From Marinomonas ushuaiensis DSM 15871 (lineage in GTDB: Bacteria > Pseudomonadota > Gammaproteobacteria > Pseudomonadales > Marinomonadaceae): a DNA stretch of 64,000 bases. The DNA is taken from positions 620,001-684,000 of the forward strand of contig NZ_JAMB01000001.1 of the NCBI RefSeq assembly GCF_000521805.1. Direction: 5' to 3'. The notes under the pieces were generated by a model. It did no database searches. It was not told where the DNA came from and saw only the letters and a program-made list of their open reading frames with translations. How positions within the stretch are numbered: the stretch's first letter is position 1; every line of letters begins with the position of its first letter. This document shows positions 9,238-17,128 of this stretch, one piece after another. Both the position numbers and the translations under genes were made by a program.

Positions 9238-9609
9238 TTACTGAGTAGCTGTAGCTGTAGCTGTAGCTGTAGCTGTAGTAGATGTGGAAGTAGAACTGCT
9301 ACCGTCATCATCTTCTGTCGCCACTGCAACGACAACGCCTGCTGCGATAACACCTGCAGAAACTGCTGCAGTAAGACCTAAAGTGCCAAGACCCGCAGCT
9401 GCACCCGCTGCACCCGCTGCACCCGCTGCACCTGCTGTGCCCGCCGCACCTGCTGTGCCCGCCGCACCTGCTGTGCCCGCCGTACCTGCTGTGCCCGCCG
9501 TACCTGCGCCGGCACCACCGCCAGCACCGCCAGCACTACTAGCGCTTTCAGCATATGCTTGGCTAGCTAGGCCAAGAGCTACTACAGTAGCTAAAGTAAT
9601 TAGTTTCAT
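9238..9609 (-). CDS. yjbE: YjbE/GfcA-like secreted Ala/Gly/Thr repeat protein
   Basis: 123 residues. The start at 9609 is set by AAAGGA seven bases upstream; an ATG further upstream (9633) lacks a site. A signal peptide ends ASQAYA at about residue 20. A low-complexity region of AG-triplets (GTAGTAGTAGAAG type, about 30-70) follows, then a glycine/valine-rich hydrophobic stretch (GLTAAVSAGVIAAGVVVAV), an acidic EDDDG and a terminal run of alternating Thr-Ala. E. coli YjbE/GfcA are similarly small, secreted and Thr/Ala-rich, though of unknown function. It is the first gene of the operon and diverges from wzi. The repeats are encoded by near-perfect DNA repeats, so length variation between strains is likely. 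Confidence 0.78.
   Translation of the reverse strand: MKLITLATVVALGLASQAYAESASSAGGAGGGAGAGTAGTAGTAGTAGAAGTAGAAGTAGAAGAAGAAGAAAGLGTLGLTAAVSAGVIAAGVVVAVATEDDDGSSSTSTSTTATATATATATQ
9245..9280. repeat. Hexanucleotide tandem repeat in yjbE
   Basis: GTAGCT is repeated five times in 9245-9274, followed by GTAGTA. It encodes the terminal Thr-Ala run of the YjbE-like protein. Because the unit is six bases, gain or loss keeps the reading frame and only changes tail length. Confidence 0.9.
9398..9515. repeat. 9/18-bp imperfect tandem repeats in yjbE
   Basis: Units of the type GCACCCGCT and GTGCCCGCCGCACCTGCT recur head to tail and encode the Ala-Ala-Gly / Thr-Ala-Gly triplets of the YjbE-like protein. 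They are in-frame and prone to slippage. Confidence 0.8.
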
Positions 9610-9974
9610 AATTATTCCTTTATCATTAAACATCGATGTTTGAAGAGTTTGAAAATCTTCGTCTTCGATTCTAGAGGAAGATATGAAACAATGTAAGCAT
9701 CATAAAAGTTTTTTTTGATTGTTTTCGAGCTTTTTCAAAGGGGATGTTTTCTTTATAATTAATTTTTCAGGTGTTTAATAACTTTCAATTTGCCCATCTA
9801 AAACATGATATTGTCATTTATGGAAAGTAAAGTGGCTTTATTTATCTTACGTTTTGTTACACTATTGTATACGAATATTTGGTAGCCAAAAAAACGGTTT
9901 TTTTTGTGTTAAATTAAAGTGTCTTGATGCATTTTAGTGCGGGTTTTTATATTTAAAGGGATTGTAAGCGTTTG
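9610..9974. promoter_or_regulatory. Divergent control region between yjbE and wzi
   Basis: 365 bases of AT-rich DNA without a credible gene. It must hold the promoters of both the minus-strand yjbEFGH operon and the plus-strand wzi-wza-wzz genes. A 10-bp palindrome ACATCGATGT lies at 9630-9639, just upstream of yjbE, and a GTATAC palindrome near 9867-9872 on the wzi side. No promoter hexamers could be placed with confidence. Confidence 0.5.
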
Positions 9975-11300
9975 ATGTATTTGTCTACAGTAAGAAAGAA
10001 AGTGATGCCGTTTTGTTGTAAAGCCCTTAATCGCAGCGCCTATAAAGCGTTAATGCTAGTTTGTGGTTGTTTCCCCGCTGTTGGTTTTTCCTCGCCTTGG
10101 CTAGAAGCAAATGACCCTTTTCTACGATCTTCTCTTGTCTTACTTTCTGATTCCAATCAAATATCGTCACCAGTCAATATTTATCCCCAGCGTTGGTCTT
10201 TATTTGGTGATGATTTAACAGATTCCAATGAAGGCCTAATCTCATCGTCTGTTTTTATTGCGAAACAAGAAGTTTTGTACGCTTTAAATACCGCTCGACT
10301 AAATCGTGGTAATAATCGTTTCAAAGTAATCGGTGCTATAGATCAATCATCATTATCAAGCTTTGGTCAATTTAATGAAGATGAAATGGGCGCTTACATC
10401 AGCACAGATTATTTGAGTAACGCCTTTTCCTATCGTTTGACGGCAGCATACAGCGAATACAATGATGAGAAAGAACTTAATTGGAATGACAGTTATTTAT
10501 CTCTAAATGCTAGTGAATGGCTTTTTACCTTGGGTAATGTTAATCGTTGGTGGGGGCAAGGTTGGCAACACAATCTAATCTTAGCTTCATACGCAAAAGC
10601 GGCCCCTGATGTTAGCGCAAGTTATATAGGGGCTAATGATTTTTTAGGTGTTTGGAGTGTTGAAAGTTTGCTTTCGAAGCCCGTAGATAGTGCATACGAT
10701 AACCACAGCGCGACACGTTTGGTTTCTAAGCCATTTAGCATTTTTGAATATGGAATGACATATCAAACTTGGTTTTCTGATGTAAACAATAGTGGCGGTA
10801 ATAGTGATAGCCAAATAGCACTCGATGCAAAGCTGGTTTTGCCTCACATCAAAAATTTGTATCACAGTGTTTATTTGGAAATGGCATCAACGTCTACATT
10901 GTCTGAGCTTGGTGCTTGGATGATGGGTTGGACAGGTGGTTTTAATATTGCAGACCATAATGCGCGTATTGTACTGGAATCACAGCAAACGACTTCAGCT
11001 CATGATTCAACCTCATGGAGCTCAGGCGACTATCCATCCAGTTCTGATGGCGTGACGAATAACAGTTACTTATTAGACGATAGTTATTCAGCGGCTTTTT
11101 ACTTACAGCTGAAAAATGATCATAATCTCGGATTAATTTATAGAAATTCAACAGAAGATGGCGAAAACATCAAGAGTAATCAAGTAACTTATCGATTACC
11201 TGCACTGAATGGCATGATGCATTTTGGCGTTGGCCATGAGAGTAGCAATACCGATGGCGAAAACTTTATTGCTTGGAGTGGTTACGAGCTTCGTTTCTAA
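9975..11300 (+). CDS. wzi: Wzi-family capsule assembly outer-membrane protein
   Basis: About 441 residues. A signal segment (LMLVCGCFPAVGFS, about 24-40) precedes SPWLEANDPFLRSSL, the typical mature start of the Wzi family. The rest alternates polar and aromatic residues in beta-strand style and includes NVNRWWGQGWQHNLI (about 190-205) and MMGWTGGFNIADH (about 316-328), ending in an aromatic barrel signal (GYELRF). In E. coli Wzi is an 18-strand barrel and lectin that ties group 1 capsule to the surface. TTG-ATG at 9972-9977 gives two adjacent start options; a later ATG at 10005 is also possible. It lies upstream of the SLBB export gene and divergent from yjbE, fitting one export locus. Confidence 0.85.
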   Translation: MYLSTVRKKVMPFCCKALNRSAYKALMLVCGCFPAVGFSSPWLEANDPFLRSSLVLLSDSNQISSPVNIYPQRWSLFGDDLTDSNEGLISSSVFIAKQEVLYALNTARLNRGNNRFKVIGAIDQSSLSSFGQFNEDEMGAYISTDYLSNAFSYRLTAAYSEYNDEKELNWNDSYLSLNASEWLFTLGNVNRWWGQGWQHNLILASYAKAAPDVSASYIGANDFLGVWSVESLLSKPVDSAYDNHSATRLVSKPFSIFEYGMTYQTWFSDVNNSGGNSDSQIALDAKLVLPHIKNLYHSVYLEMASTSTLSELGAWMMGWTGGFNIADHNARIVLESQQTTSAHDSTSWSSGDYPSSSDGVTNNSYLLDDSYSAAFYLQLKNDHNLGLIYRNSTEDGENIKSNQVTYRLPALNGMMHFGVGHESSNTDGENFIAWSGYELRF

Positions 11301-11328
11301 TAATGGGTTTGAAGTCATCTATTTAAGT

Positions 11329-11370
11329 TGTATAAGCTAAATTGTATAGGCTGAGTCGTATAGGGCTTAA
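11329..11370. repeat. Three 14-bp tandem repeats upstream of the export gene
   Basis: TGTATAAGCTAAAT (11329-11342), TGTATAGGCTGAGT (11343-11356) and CGTATAGGGCTTAA (11357-11370) are three imperfect copies in head-to-tail phase. The spacing (about 1.3 helical turns) and position in the wzi-wza gap suggest repeated protein-binding sites, which is an inference. Confidence 0.55.
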
Positions 11371-11429
11371 AGGATTGCAGGAATAAATAGAGAATAGGCA
11401 TTAGTGGCTGAAAGGGATGCAGTTCTTGG

Positions 11430-11452
11430 GGCTTTATTAATCTAATAAAGCC
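11430..11452. promoter_or_regulatory. Perfect 10-bp hairpin in the leader of the SLBB export gene
   Basis: GGCTTTATTA at 11430-11439 and TAATAAAGCC at 11443-11452 pair perfectly around a 3-base loop, 50 bases before the wza-like start codon. There is no T-run after it, so it may be a leader structure or mRNA-stabilising element rather than a terminator. Confidence 0.5.
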
Positions 11453-11502
11453 GATGAGAGCTTCAATAGTTTTTCGAATTTAAATTATATAGACCAGGTG
11501 TT

Positions 11503-14115
11503 ATGTATCTAAAGAAAATTTTACCAATAGCCTTTCTTATGGCTTTAGTTGCTCCAATACAGGCATTTACTCCTACGGCAGCACAAATTAGCCAATTTCA
11601 AAACTTACCCAAAGCTCAGCAGGAGCAATTGGCTCGTCAATATGGTGTGGATGTTGATTCTTTACTTGGTGGTGGGAGTGCTGTGTCTGCGCCAACCCAA
11701 CAAGCGCCAGTCTTAGAACGCACAACAAGCAACCAAACTAGCGCTACAGCGACATCACAGAACAAGAATCAAACCAGCGGACTAAAATCTTTTGGTTATG
11801 AAGCGCTATCTGGCGCGGCACTGGGTTTTACCGTTGTTGATAATTTACCTGTGCCTTTAGACTATCAAATGGGGCCAGGGGATGTTGTTAATGTTCAGGT
11901 GTTTGGTAAAAGCAATCAAAAAATGACCCTGAAGATTGATCGTGATGGCACCATTAACCTGCCAGATCTTGGCCCAGTCTCAGTGGCAGGACAAACCTTT
12001 GAGCAACTTAGAGCGCAGCTTGTAGGGTTGATCAAGCAAACAATTATTGGCGTTGATGTTGCTGTATCAATGGGTACTATGCGTACCATGCAGGTTTATA
12101 TTGTTGGTGAGGTCTCTCAGCCAGGCGCTTACAATGTCAATGGATTGACCACAATTACACAAGCCATAGTGGCAAGTGGTGGCGTAAAAAACTCAGGAAG
12201 CCTTCGTCAAATTCAATTAAAGCGTAAAGGTAAGGTTGTTTCGGAGTTGGACTTATACGATTTATTGATCAAAGGTGATACTTCGAAAGACGTTCGACTT
12301 TCATCAGGAGACACACTTTTCATTCCCACCAAAGCGAGTGGAGTGGAGTTGGATGGTGAAGTAGTTCGACCTGCCATTTATGAACTCAAAGGCAGAACGA
12401 CACTGGCTCAATTGCTTGCTTTGGCTGGTGGCCCGAAACCGCAAGCTTATCTTTCAAGAATCAGCGTTCGTAGAATGAGTTCCATAGGTTCTCAGCAATT
12501 CACGGTAGATTTAAAACAAGCATCTGGGCGCAATTTTATTTTACAAAACGGTGATGAAATACGTTTTGGTGAAGTGTCTAATGTCTTGAAAAATGCGGTG
12601 GCTATTCGTGGCGAAGTCGTTAGCCAAGGTGCTATGAATTTCACCAGTGGAATGCGAATAAGTGATGCGATTGGTTCTATTGAAGATGACCTAAAGCAGA
12701 GCGCAGATTTGAATTACGCCTTGCTTGTTCGAGAGGGAAATAAAAACCAAGATATTGAGGTGCACCAATTCAGTTTGCTGAAAGCCCTGAGTGACCTCAA
12801 TTCTATTGATAACCTATTACTACAAGAAAAAGACCAGATATTTGTTTTTAATAATGGATTGGATCTTAATTACTGGGGAGCTGAAAAAAGCATCAACTTA
12901 GCACGACAAAAAGGTTCAGTATTAAGCAATCAAACAAATATTTCCTACATTGACTCTGAGACAGGTGCGGAAATAGTATCTCAAGAAGAGAACGCAATAG
13001 GGACATTTTCTAACTCTGCAGTTTCTGCAACAGCAAAACAGCAACAAGGAAGCCGTGCAAAACTTCTTGAGCCTATTATTGAGCGACTGGCTGATCAGGC
13101 TTCTTATGATGCACCAGCATTGTTGGTTGATATATCCGGTGCAGTGAAATTTCCGGGAACTTACCCACTAGTAAAAAATGCAACGGCTGCATCATTGGTC
13201 GTTGCTGCGGGTGGTTTAACGGAAGACGCGTATTTAGACTCGGCAGAATTATCTTATCGTGGAATTGAAAACGGTCGTCTTATATCAGAGCAGATTAATT
13301 TTTCATTAAAAGACGCTATCAGTGGTAAATCCCTAGTGTCTCTTTCTCCACAAGATCATCTAGCCATAAAAACTCGACCAGATTGGCAGGAAGGTATGTT
13401 GGTTGAGCTTCAAGGTGAAGTTGTTTTCCCTGGACGATATACTTTCCAGCGTGGGGATACTATTAAAGACCTAATCGGTCGCGCGGGTGGTTTTACCGAA
13501 TTTGCTTACCCTAAAGGTGCGGTATTCAGTCGTGAGCGGCTGAAGCGTCAGGAAGCGGAAAGGTTAAAATATTTAAACGCACAATTAAAACAAGAAATCA
13601 GCAATATGTCATTGCGTCGTCAAGGTGCTTCTTCCTCCGACCCTGCGCAAGCATTAAGTGTTCTTGATCAATTGGATCAAGCTGAGCCTGTCGGGCGTCT
13701 TGTCGTAAATATTGATAAAGCCATGAAAGGCGATGAATTGGCGAACTTAATGTTGGAAAAAGATGATAAGTTGTATATTCCAGCACTCAACCCGGTTATA
13801 AGTGTCGTGGGTGAAGTGCAATACGGCTCTCACCATACGTTTGATCCAAATAAAACCGTGGATGACTACATCGCATCGGCCGGTGGCACTAAGCGTCAGG
13901 CGGATACAGGTAGAATCTATATTGTGAAATCAAATGGTTCAGTGGAAGTACCTAATAACTCTTTTTGGTTTAGTCGGAAGTATCAATCGTTAGCGCCTGG
14001 GGATGCCATTATAGTGCCAATCAATACGGACTATCTTGATGGGTTAAGTACCTTATCAACAGCGACTCAAATACTTTATCAGTTAGGTGTTGCTTGGAGC
14101 GCAGTCAAGGATTAG
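11503..14115 (+). CDS. Polysaccharide export protein with multiple SLBB domains (Wza-like)
   Basis: 870 residues, more than twice the length of E. coli Wza (379). A signal peptide (about 1-21) is followed by a Poly_export domain (YQMGPGDVVNVQVFGKS, about 121-137, through 190). About six SLBB-like repeats follow, recognised by their VxGEVxxPGxY openings at about residues 200, 284, 368, 541, 635 and 767. These domains form the periplasmic ring and outer-membrane gate for polysaccharide export. There is no lipobox Cys at the cleavage site, so it is not a classical Wza lipoprotein. Similar long SLBB proteins occur in Vibrio and Pseudoalteromonas EPS loci. It lies between wzi and wzz. Confidence 0.9.
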   Translation: MYLKKILPIAFLMALVAPIQAFTPTAAQISQFQNLPKAQQEQLARQYGVDVDSLLGGGSAVSAPTQQAPVLERTTSNQTSATATSQNKNQTSGLKSFGYEALSGAALGFTVVDNLPVPLDYQMGPGDVVNVQVFGKSNQKMTLKIDRDGTINLPDLGPVSVAGQTFEQLRAQLVGLIKQTIIGVDVAVSMGTMRTMQVYIVGEVSQPGAYNVNGLTTITQAIVASGGVKNSGSLRQIQLKRKGKVVSELDLYDLLIKGDTSKDVRLSSGDTLFIPTKASGVELDGEVVRPAIYELKGRTTLAQLLALAGGPKPQAYLSRISVRRMSSIGSQQFTVDLKQASGRNFILQNGDEIRFGEVSNVLKNAVAIRGEVVSQGAMNFTSGMRISDAIGSIEDDLKQSADLNYALLVREGNKNQDIEVHQFSLLKALSDLNSIDNLLLQEKDQIFVFNNGLDLNYWGAEKSINLARQKGSVLSNQTNISYIDSETGAEIVSQEENAIGTFSNSAVSATAKQQQGSRAKLLEPIIERLADQASYDAPALLVDISGAVKFPGTYPLVKNATAASLVVAAGGLTEDAYLDSAELSYRGIENGRLISEQINFSLKDAISGKSLVSLSPQDHLAIKTRPDWQEGMLVELQGEVVFPGRYTFQRGDTIKDLIGRAGGFTEFAYPKGAVFSRERLKRQEAERLKYLNAQLKQEISNMSLRRQGASSSDPAQALSVLDQLDQAEPVGRLVVNIDKAMKGDELANLMLEKDDKLYIPALNPVISVVGEVQYGSHHTFDPNKTVDDYIASAGGTKRQADTGRIYIVKSNGSVEVPNNSFWFSRKYQSLAPGDAIIVPINTDYLDGLSTLSTATQILYQLGVAWSAVKD

Positions 14116-14203
14116 CACACAAGTATAGCGACCTATCAAGTGTCGTAATTTTTATACAAAGTATGCTTTATACTATATTGGAACTTAATTAATAGGATGT
14201 ACG

Positions 14204-14245
14204 GAAAACGGATGCTGTGCTTGGTTAAGAATAGCGTCCGTTTTC
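14204..14245. promoter_or_regulatory. Hairpin in the leader of wzz
   Basis: GAAAACGGATGCT (14204-14216) and AGCGTCCGTTTTC (14233-14245) form a 13-bp stem with one G-T pair and a 16-base loop. It ends 13 bases before the wzz start. It may tune read-through or translation; there is no T-tract. Confidence 0.5.
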
Positions 14246-14258
14246 GATAGTAAACATT

Positions 14259-15206
14259 ATGAGCGAACAACACTTTCCTTCTCAGAACCTACAGTATCAC
14301 GATGATGAAATAGATCTTAAAGAGCTCTTTTTAGCGCTTTGGAAAGGGAAATGGATCATTATTCTATTTACTGTTTTATTCGCAATTGGTGGCGTCTTCT
14401 ACGCATTGTCCCAGCCTAACACCTATAAGGCTGAAGCCATATTAGCGTCTGCAAGTGGCGGTCAGTCAGGTGGTTTGGCGGCAATGGCTTCACAGTTTGG
14501 TGGCCTAGCCTCTTTAGCGGGTATCAGTCTTGGCGGTGGCGGTGGAACAGATGATAAAGCTATGGCCTTGGCCGTGCTTCAATCTCGTCAATTCATTAAC
14601 GCTTTTATAAAAAAATACGATTTGCTTGTCCCGCTAATGGCAGGTGAAAAATGGAACGAAGGGCAAGATGAATTAATCTTGAATTCAGAAATGTACGACC
14701 CTAGTACAGGTAAATGGGTTCGAGAAGTTGACCCAGGAAAATCGCCAGAGCCAACCGATTGGGATGCCTATAAAAAGTTTAAAACAATAATCTCAATTAA
14801 CGAAGCCAAAGAGACAGGATTAACAACCTTATCTATTACCCATCTTTCACCAACCATCGCAAAGCAATGGGTAGATTGGTTAGTCGTTGATTTAAATGCC
14901 TGGGTAAAAACCAAATCACTGGATGATACTCGCCGCAACATCAGCTACCTAGAGGAGCAAATTGGAAACACCAACATAGCAGACATGCAATCGGTTTTTT
15001 ATCAGCTTATTGAAGAGCAAACCAAAAACCTAATGCTAGCGGAAGTGCAAGACGAATTTGCTTTCAAAATCATTGACCCAGCCGTTGTGCCAGAAGAAAA
15101 AGTCGGACCAAAAAGAGCACTAATCTGCGTATTAGCTGTTCTACTAGGCGGCATGCTTGGCGTAGCCATTGTGTTAATCCACTTCGTCTTCGCCAAAAAA
15201 GAGTAA
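14259..15206 (+). CDS. wzz: Wzz-family polysaccharide chain-length regulator
   Basis: 315 residues. A Wzz domain opens with DEIDLKELFLALWKGKW (about 16-32), followed by TM1 (about 33-52). A glycine-rich periplasmic section (GGQSGGLAAMASQFGGLASLAG), a helical periplasmic domain and TM2 (about 288-310) come next, preceded by the usual proline-rich motif (DPAVVPEEKVGPKRAL). The protein ends 5 residues after TM2, so the tyrosine-kinase domain of Wzc-type co-polymerases is absent. No separate BY-kinase or Wzb phosphatase gene is seen in the window. It sets modal chain length with the Wzy polymerase. The start has no clear strong ribosome site, and the gene is followed by a terminator hairpin. Confidence 0.88.
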   Translation: MSEQHFPSQNLQYHDDEIDLKELFLALWKGKWIIILFTVLFAIGGVFYALSQPNTYKAEAILASASGGQSGGLAAMASQFGGLASLAGISLGGGGGTDDKAMALAVLQSRQFINAFIKKYDLLVPLMAGEKWNEGQDELILNSEMYDPSTGKWVREVDPGKSPEPTDWDAYKKFKTIISINEAKETGLTTLSITHLSPTIAKQWVDWLVVDLNAWVKTKSLDDTRRNISYLEEQIGNTNIADMQSVFYQLIEEQTKNLMLAEVQDEFAFKIIDPAVVPEEKVGPKRALICVLAVLLGGMLGVAIVLIHFVFAKKE

Positions 15207-15217
15207 ACCCCATCCAT

Positions 15218-15246
15218 AAGCCGACCTTATTTATCTAGGTCGGCTT
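15218..15246 (+). terminator. Terminator after wzz
   Basis: AAGCCGACCT (15218-15227) pairs with AGGTCGGCTT (15237-15246) around a 9-base loop, followed by a T/C-rich stretch. It begins 11 bases after the wzz stop and shares GGTCGG arms with the intergenic repeats that follow. Confidence 0.7.
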
Positions 15247-15254
15247 TCTCTTAT

Positions 15255-15278
15255 GTAGGTCGGCCTTTAGGCCGTCAA
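15255..15278. repeat. Short hairpin repeat, family 1 copy
   Basis: GTAGGTCGGCCTTTAGGCCG followed by TCAA. The core CGGCCT/AGGCCG is a perfect stem. Related copies are at 15880, 40300, 41395, 51243 and 58582; the bases of the stem differ between copies but pairing is kept. Confidence 0.75.
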
Positions 15279-15306
15279 ACAAAGCAACCATATTTACCAC
15301 CACCTC

Positions 15307-15344
15307 GTAGGTCGGATGAGCCGAGGAACGAGGCGTGATCCGAC
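15307..15344. repeat. 38-bp hairpin repeat, family 2 copy
   Basis: Begins GTAGGTCGGATGAG and ends GATCCGAC; arms TCGGAT/ATCCGA enclose the conserved core AACGAGGCGTGA. Other copies lie at 15941, 17045, 40166, 41451, 50128 and 52768. Confidence 0.8.
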
Positions 15345-15445
15345 GATAAAAGTGATGTGACACAATAAAATCACACACCACCAAATACCACCCTTGTAAT
15401 GATTAACAAACGAGAATCTTTTTCATCTATTTAACAGTCACATTC

Positions 15446-15474
15446 TTTACATGATTGGCTAACATATATATCAT
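15446..15474 (+). promoter_or_regulatory. Sigma-70-type promoter of the EPS MarR regulator
   Basis: TTTACA at 15446-15451 and TATCAT at 15469-15474 are separated by exactly 17 bases, a good -35/-10 pair. The predicted transcription start falls in the operator palindrome that follows. Confidence 0.6.
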
Positions 15475-15491
15475 CGTTCACCAATTGAACG
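15475..15491. promoter_or_regulatory. Candidate operator palindrome at the start of the MarR transcript
   Basis: CGTTCA-CCAAT-TGAACG is a perfect inverted repeat directly after the -10 box. A winged-helix regulator is encoded just downstream, so autoregulation is the simple reading. That it binds here is inferred. Confidence 0.5.
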
Positions 15492-15539
15492 GTGTAGATT
15501 TTTACCAAGGAAATGGTTACTAAAAAACAAGGTAAAAAC

Positions 15540-15860
15540 GTGTTAACAGATGAATATCGTTACAAGATTTTAAAAGAACTCCAGCAAGACCCAGAAATAA
15601 GTCAACGTGAATTGGCGAGACGATTGGGAGTGAGCCTTGGGAAAACCAACTTTTGCCTTAACGCCCTAATTGAAAAAGGCCTAGTAAAAGCGGACAACTT
15701 TAAAAAAAACCCAAACAAAACACGGTATTTGTACCTATTAACACCAAAAGGCATAGAAGAAAAAATAACACTCACACAGCACTTTCTTCAAAGAAAACTA
15801 AAAGAACACGAAGAACTAGCGAAAGAAATTGAACGACTACGTGAAGAAATAAAACCGTAA
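15540..15860 (+). CDS. MarR-type EPS-associated transcriptional regulator
   Basis: About 106 residues. A winged helix-turn-helix (LTDEYRYKILKELQ, then ISQRELARRLGVSLGKTNF and GLVKADNFKKNPNKTRYLY) is followed by a coiled-coil tail (LKEHEELAKEIERLREEI). This is the pattern of the small MarR-like regulators found with exopolysaccharide loci. The GTG at 15540 has AAGGT six bases upstream and gives the usual family N-terminus. The upstream ATG at 15513 has its AAGG only two bases away and adds nine unrelated residues. It sits alone between hairpin repeats, behind its own promoter and palindrome, and is the obvious local regulator of the polysaccharide genes. Confidence 0.88.
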   Translation: MLTDEYRYKILKELQQDPEISQRELARRLGVSLGKTNFCLNALIEKGLVKADNFKKNPNKTRYLYLLTPKGIEEKITLTQHFLQRKLKEHEELAKEIERLREEIKP

Positions 15861-15879
15861 ACCATAACCTACAAAAATC

Positions 15880-15903
15880 GTAGGTCGGCCTTCAGGTCGT
15901 CAA
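15880..15903. repeat. Short hairpin repeat, family 1 copy
   Basis: GTAGGTCGGCCTTCAGGTCG followed by TCAA, between the MarR gene and the epimerase; near-identical to the copy at 15255. Confidence 0.7.
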
Positions 15904-15940
15904 GAAAATCGTTGTCGCGAAACCACAATCTACAAAAATC

Positions 15941-15978
15941 GTAGGTCGGATGAGACGAGGCACGAGGCGTGATCCGAC
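15941..15978. repeat. 38-bp hairpin repeat, family 2 copy
   Basis: Opens GTAGGTCGGATGAGACGAGG and closes GATCCGAC, with arms TCGGAT/ATCCGA. It lies 47 bases before the epimerase start codon. Confidence 0.8.
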
Positions 15979-16024
15979 ATTACACACTCGGTTTATTTGA
16001 AAAATCAAATTAGGCAGGAAGTAA

Positions 16025-17023
16025 ATGAAATTTCTAGTGACAGGCGCTGCAGGTTTTATTGGTATGAATACGTGTAAGCGTCTTTTAGATGATGGACATG
16101 AAGTCGTTGGCCTAGATAATTTAAACACCTATTACATAACAGAATTAAAAACACACCGTCTTGATCAATTACTGCCTTATAGTAATTTTAGGTTCGTAAA
16201 GTTAGACCTTGCAAATCGTGAAGGCATGGCGAATCTATTCAAAGAAGAGCAATTTCAGCGAGTCATTCATCTAGCCGCGCAAGCAGGGGTACGTTATTCC
16301 ATAGAAACGCCATTTGATTATGTGGATAGTAACCTTGTTGGGATGATGACGGTTTTAGAAGGCTGCCGCCATAACAAGGTAGAACACCTTGTGTATGCCT
16401 CTTCTAGCTCTGTGTATGGCATGAATACCAAAATCCCTTTCAGTGAAAGCGATACAGTCGATCACCCTGTTTCCTTGTATGCAGCAACGAAAAAGTCCAA
16501 TGAGTTAATGGCTCATTCCTACGCGCATCTGTATAATATTCCGACAACTGGTTTGCGATTTTTTACCGTATACGGCCCAGGTGGTCGTCCTGACATGGCC
16601 CCTTGGTTGTTTACAGAAGCCATCTTAAATGACGAACCTATTAAGGTGTTTAATCACGGAAAAATGATGCGTGATTTCACATACATAGACGATATTGTGG
16701 AAGGTGTTATTCGTATACAGAATGTGGTGCCTCAGAAACAAAAAACTGAAGTGTCAGGGACAACAGCACCTTATTCCATTTATAATATTGGTAATAATCA
16801 ACCGATTCAATTATCAGAATTTATAGAAGCCATTGAAATCGCCTGTGGTAAAACCGCTGACAAAAACTACATGGACATGCAGCCGGGTGACGTCCCAAAA
16901 ACCTATGCAGACACGGCACAACTAGAGGCAGTAGTAGGCTACAAACCAGCGACAACAATTCAAGAAGGCATGGAGAAGTTTGTAGCTTGGTATAAAATAT
17001 TCCAAAACGAATTAAAATCATAA
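16025..17023 (+). CDS. UDP-glucuronate 4-epimerase family protein
   Basis: 332 residues, an extended short-chain dehydrogenase. The NAD motif TGAAGFIG is at about 6-13, and VVGLDNLNTYYITELKTHRL (about 31-50) is characteristic of UDP-glucuronate epimerases of the LspL/Cap1J type. The catalytic triad comes from SSSSVYG (about 124-130) and YAATK (Tyr near 151). It converts UDP-GlcA to UDP-GalA in the cytoplasm. The next gene is a UDP-glucose dehydrogenase that makes UDP-GlcA, so substrate supply is adjacent. The start is supported by AGGA five bases upstream. It is flanked on both sides by hairpin repeats. Confidence 0.88.
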   Translation: MKFLVTGAAGFIGMNTCKRLLDDGHEVVGLDNLNTYYITELKTHRLDQLLPYSNFRFVKLDLANREGMANLFKEEQFQRVIHLAAQAGVRYSIETPFDYVDSNLVGMMTVLEGCRHNKVEHLVYASSSSVYGMNTKIPFSESDTVDHPVSLYAATKKSNELMAHSYAHLYNIPTTGLRFFTVYGPGGRPDMAPWLFTEAILNDEPIKVFNHGKMMRDFTYIDDIVEGVIRIQNVVPQKQKTEVSGTTAPYSIYNIGNNQPIQLSEFIEAIEIACGKTADKNYMDMQPGDVPKTYADTAQLEAVVGYKPATTIQEGMEKFVAWYKIFQNELKS

Positions 17024-17044
17024 CCTAAAACATAGATTTAAATC

Positions 17045-17082
17045 GTAGGTCGGATTAAGCGAGGCACGAGACGTAATCCGAC
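17045..17082. repeat. 38-bp hairpin repeat, family 2 copy
   Basis: Opens GTAGGTCGGATTAAGCGAGG and closes GTAATCCGAC, between the epimerase and ugd. The arms TCGGATTA/TAATCCGA are longer than in other copies. Confidence 0.8.
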
Positions 17083-17128
17083 AAGACCTCGTTGAATATT
17101 AAGAAGTTTAAAGAATACGGAAGTCACC

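Noticed and set aside
9284-9643. 119-codon plus-strand frame rich in Ala and Pro
   Set aside because: It is the reverse strand of the yjbE coding repeats; low complexity keeps several frames open. No ribosome site.
11301-16024. JUMPstart/ops (RfaH) element ahead of the polysaccharide genes
   Set aside because: I looked for GGCGGTAG-type ops cores in the main gaps and saw none; anti-termination by RfaH is not supported here.
15255-17082. Clustered repeats as a possible CRISPR array
   Set aside because: Copies are separated by whole genes, differ in sequence and have no regular spacers; no cas gene is present.
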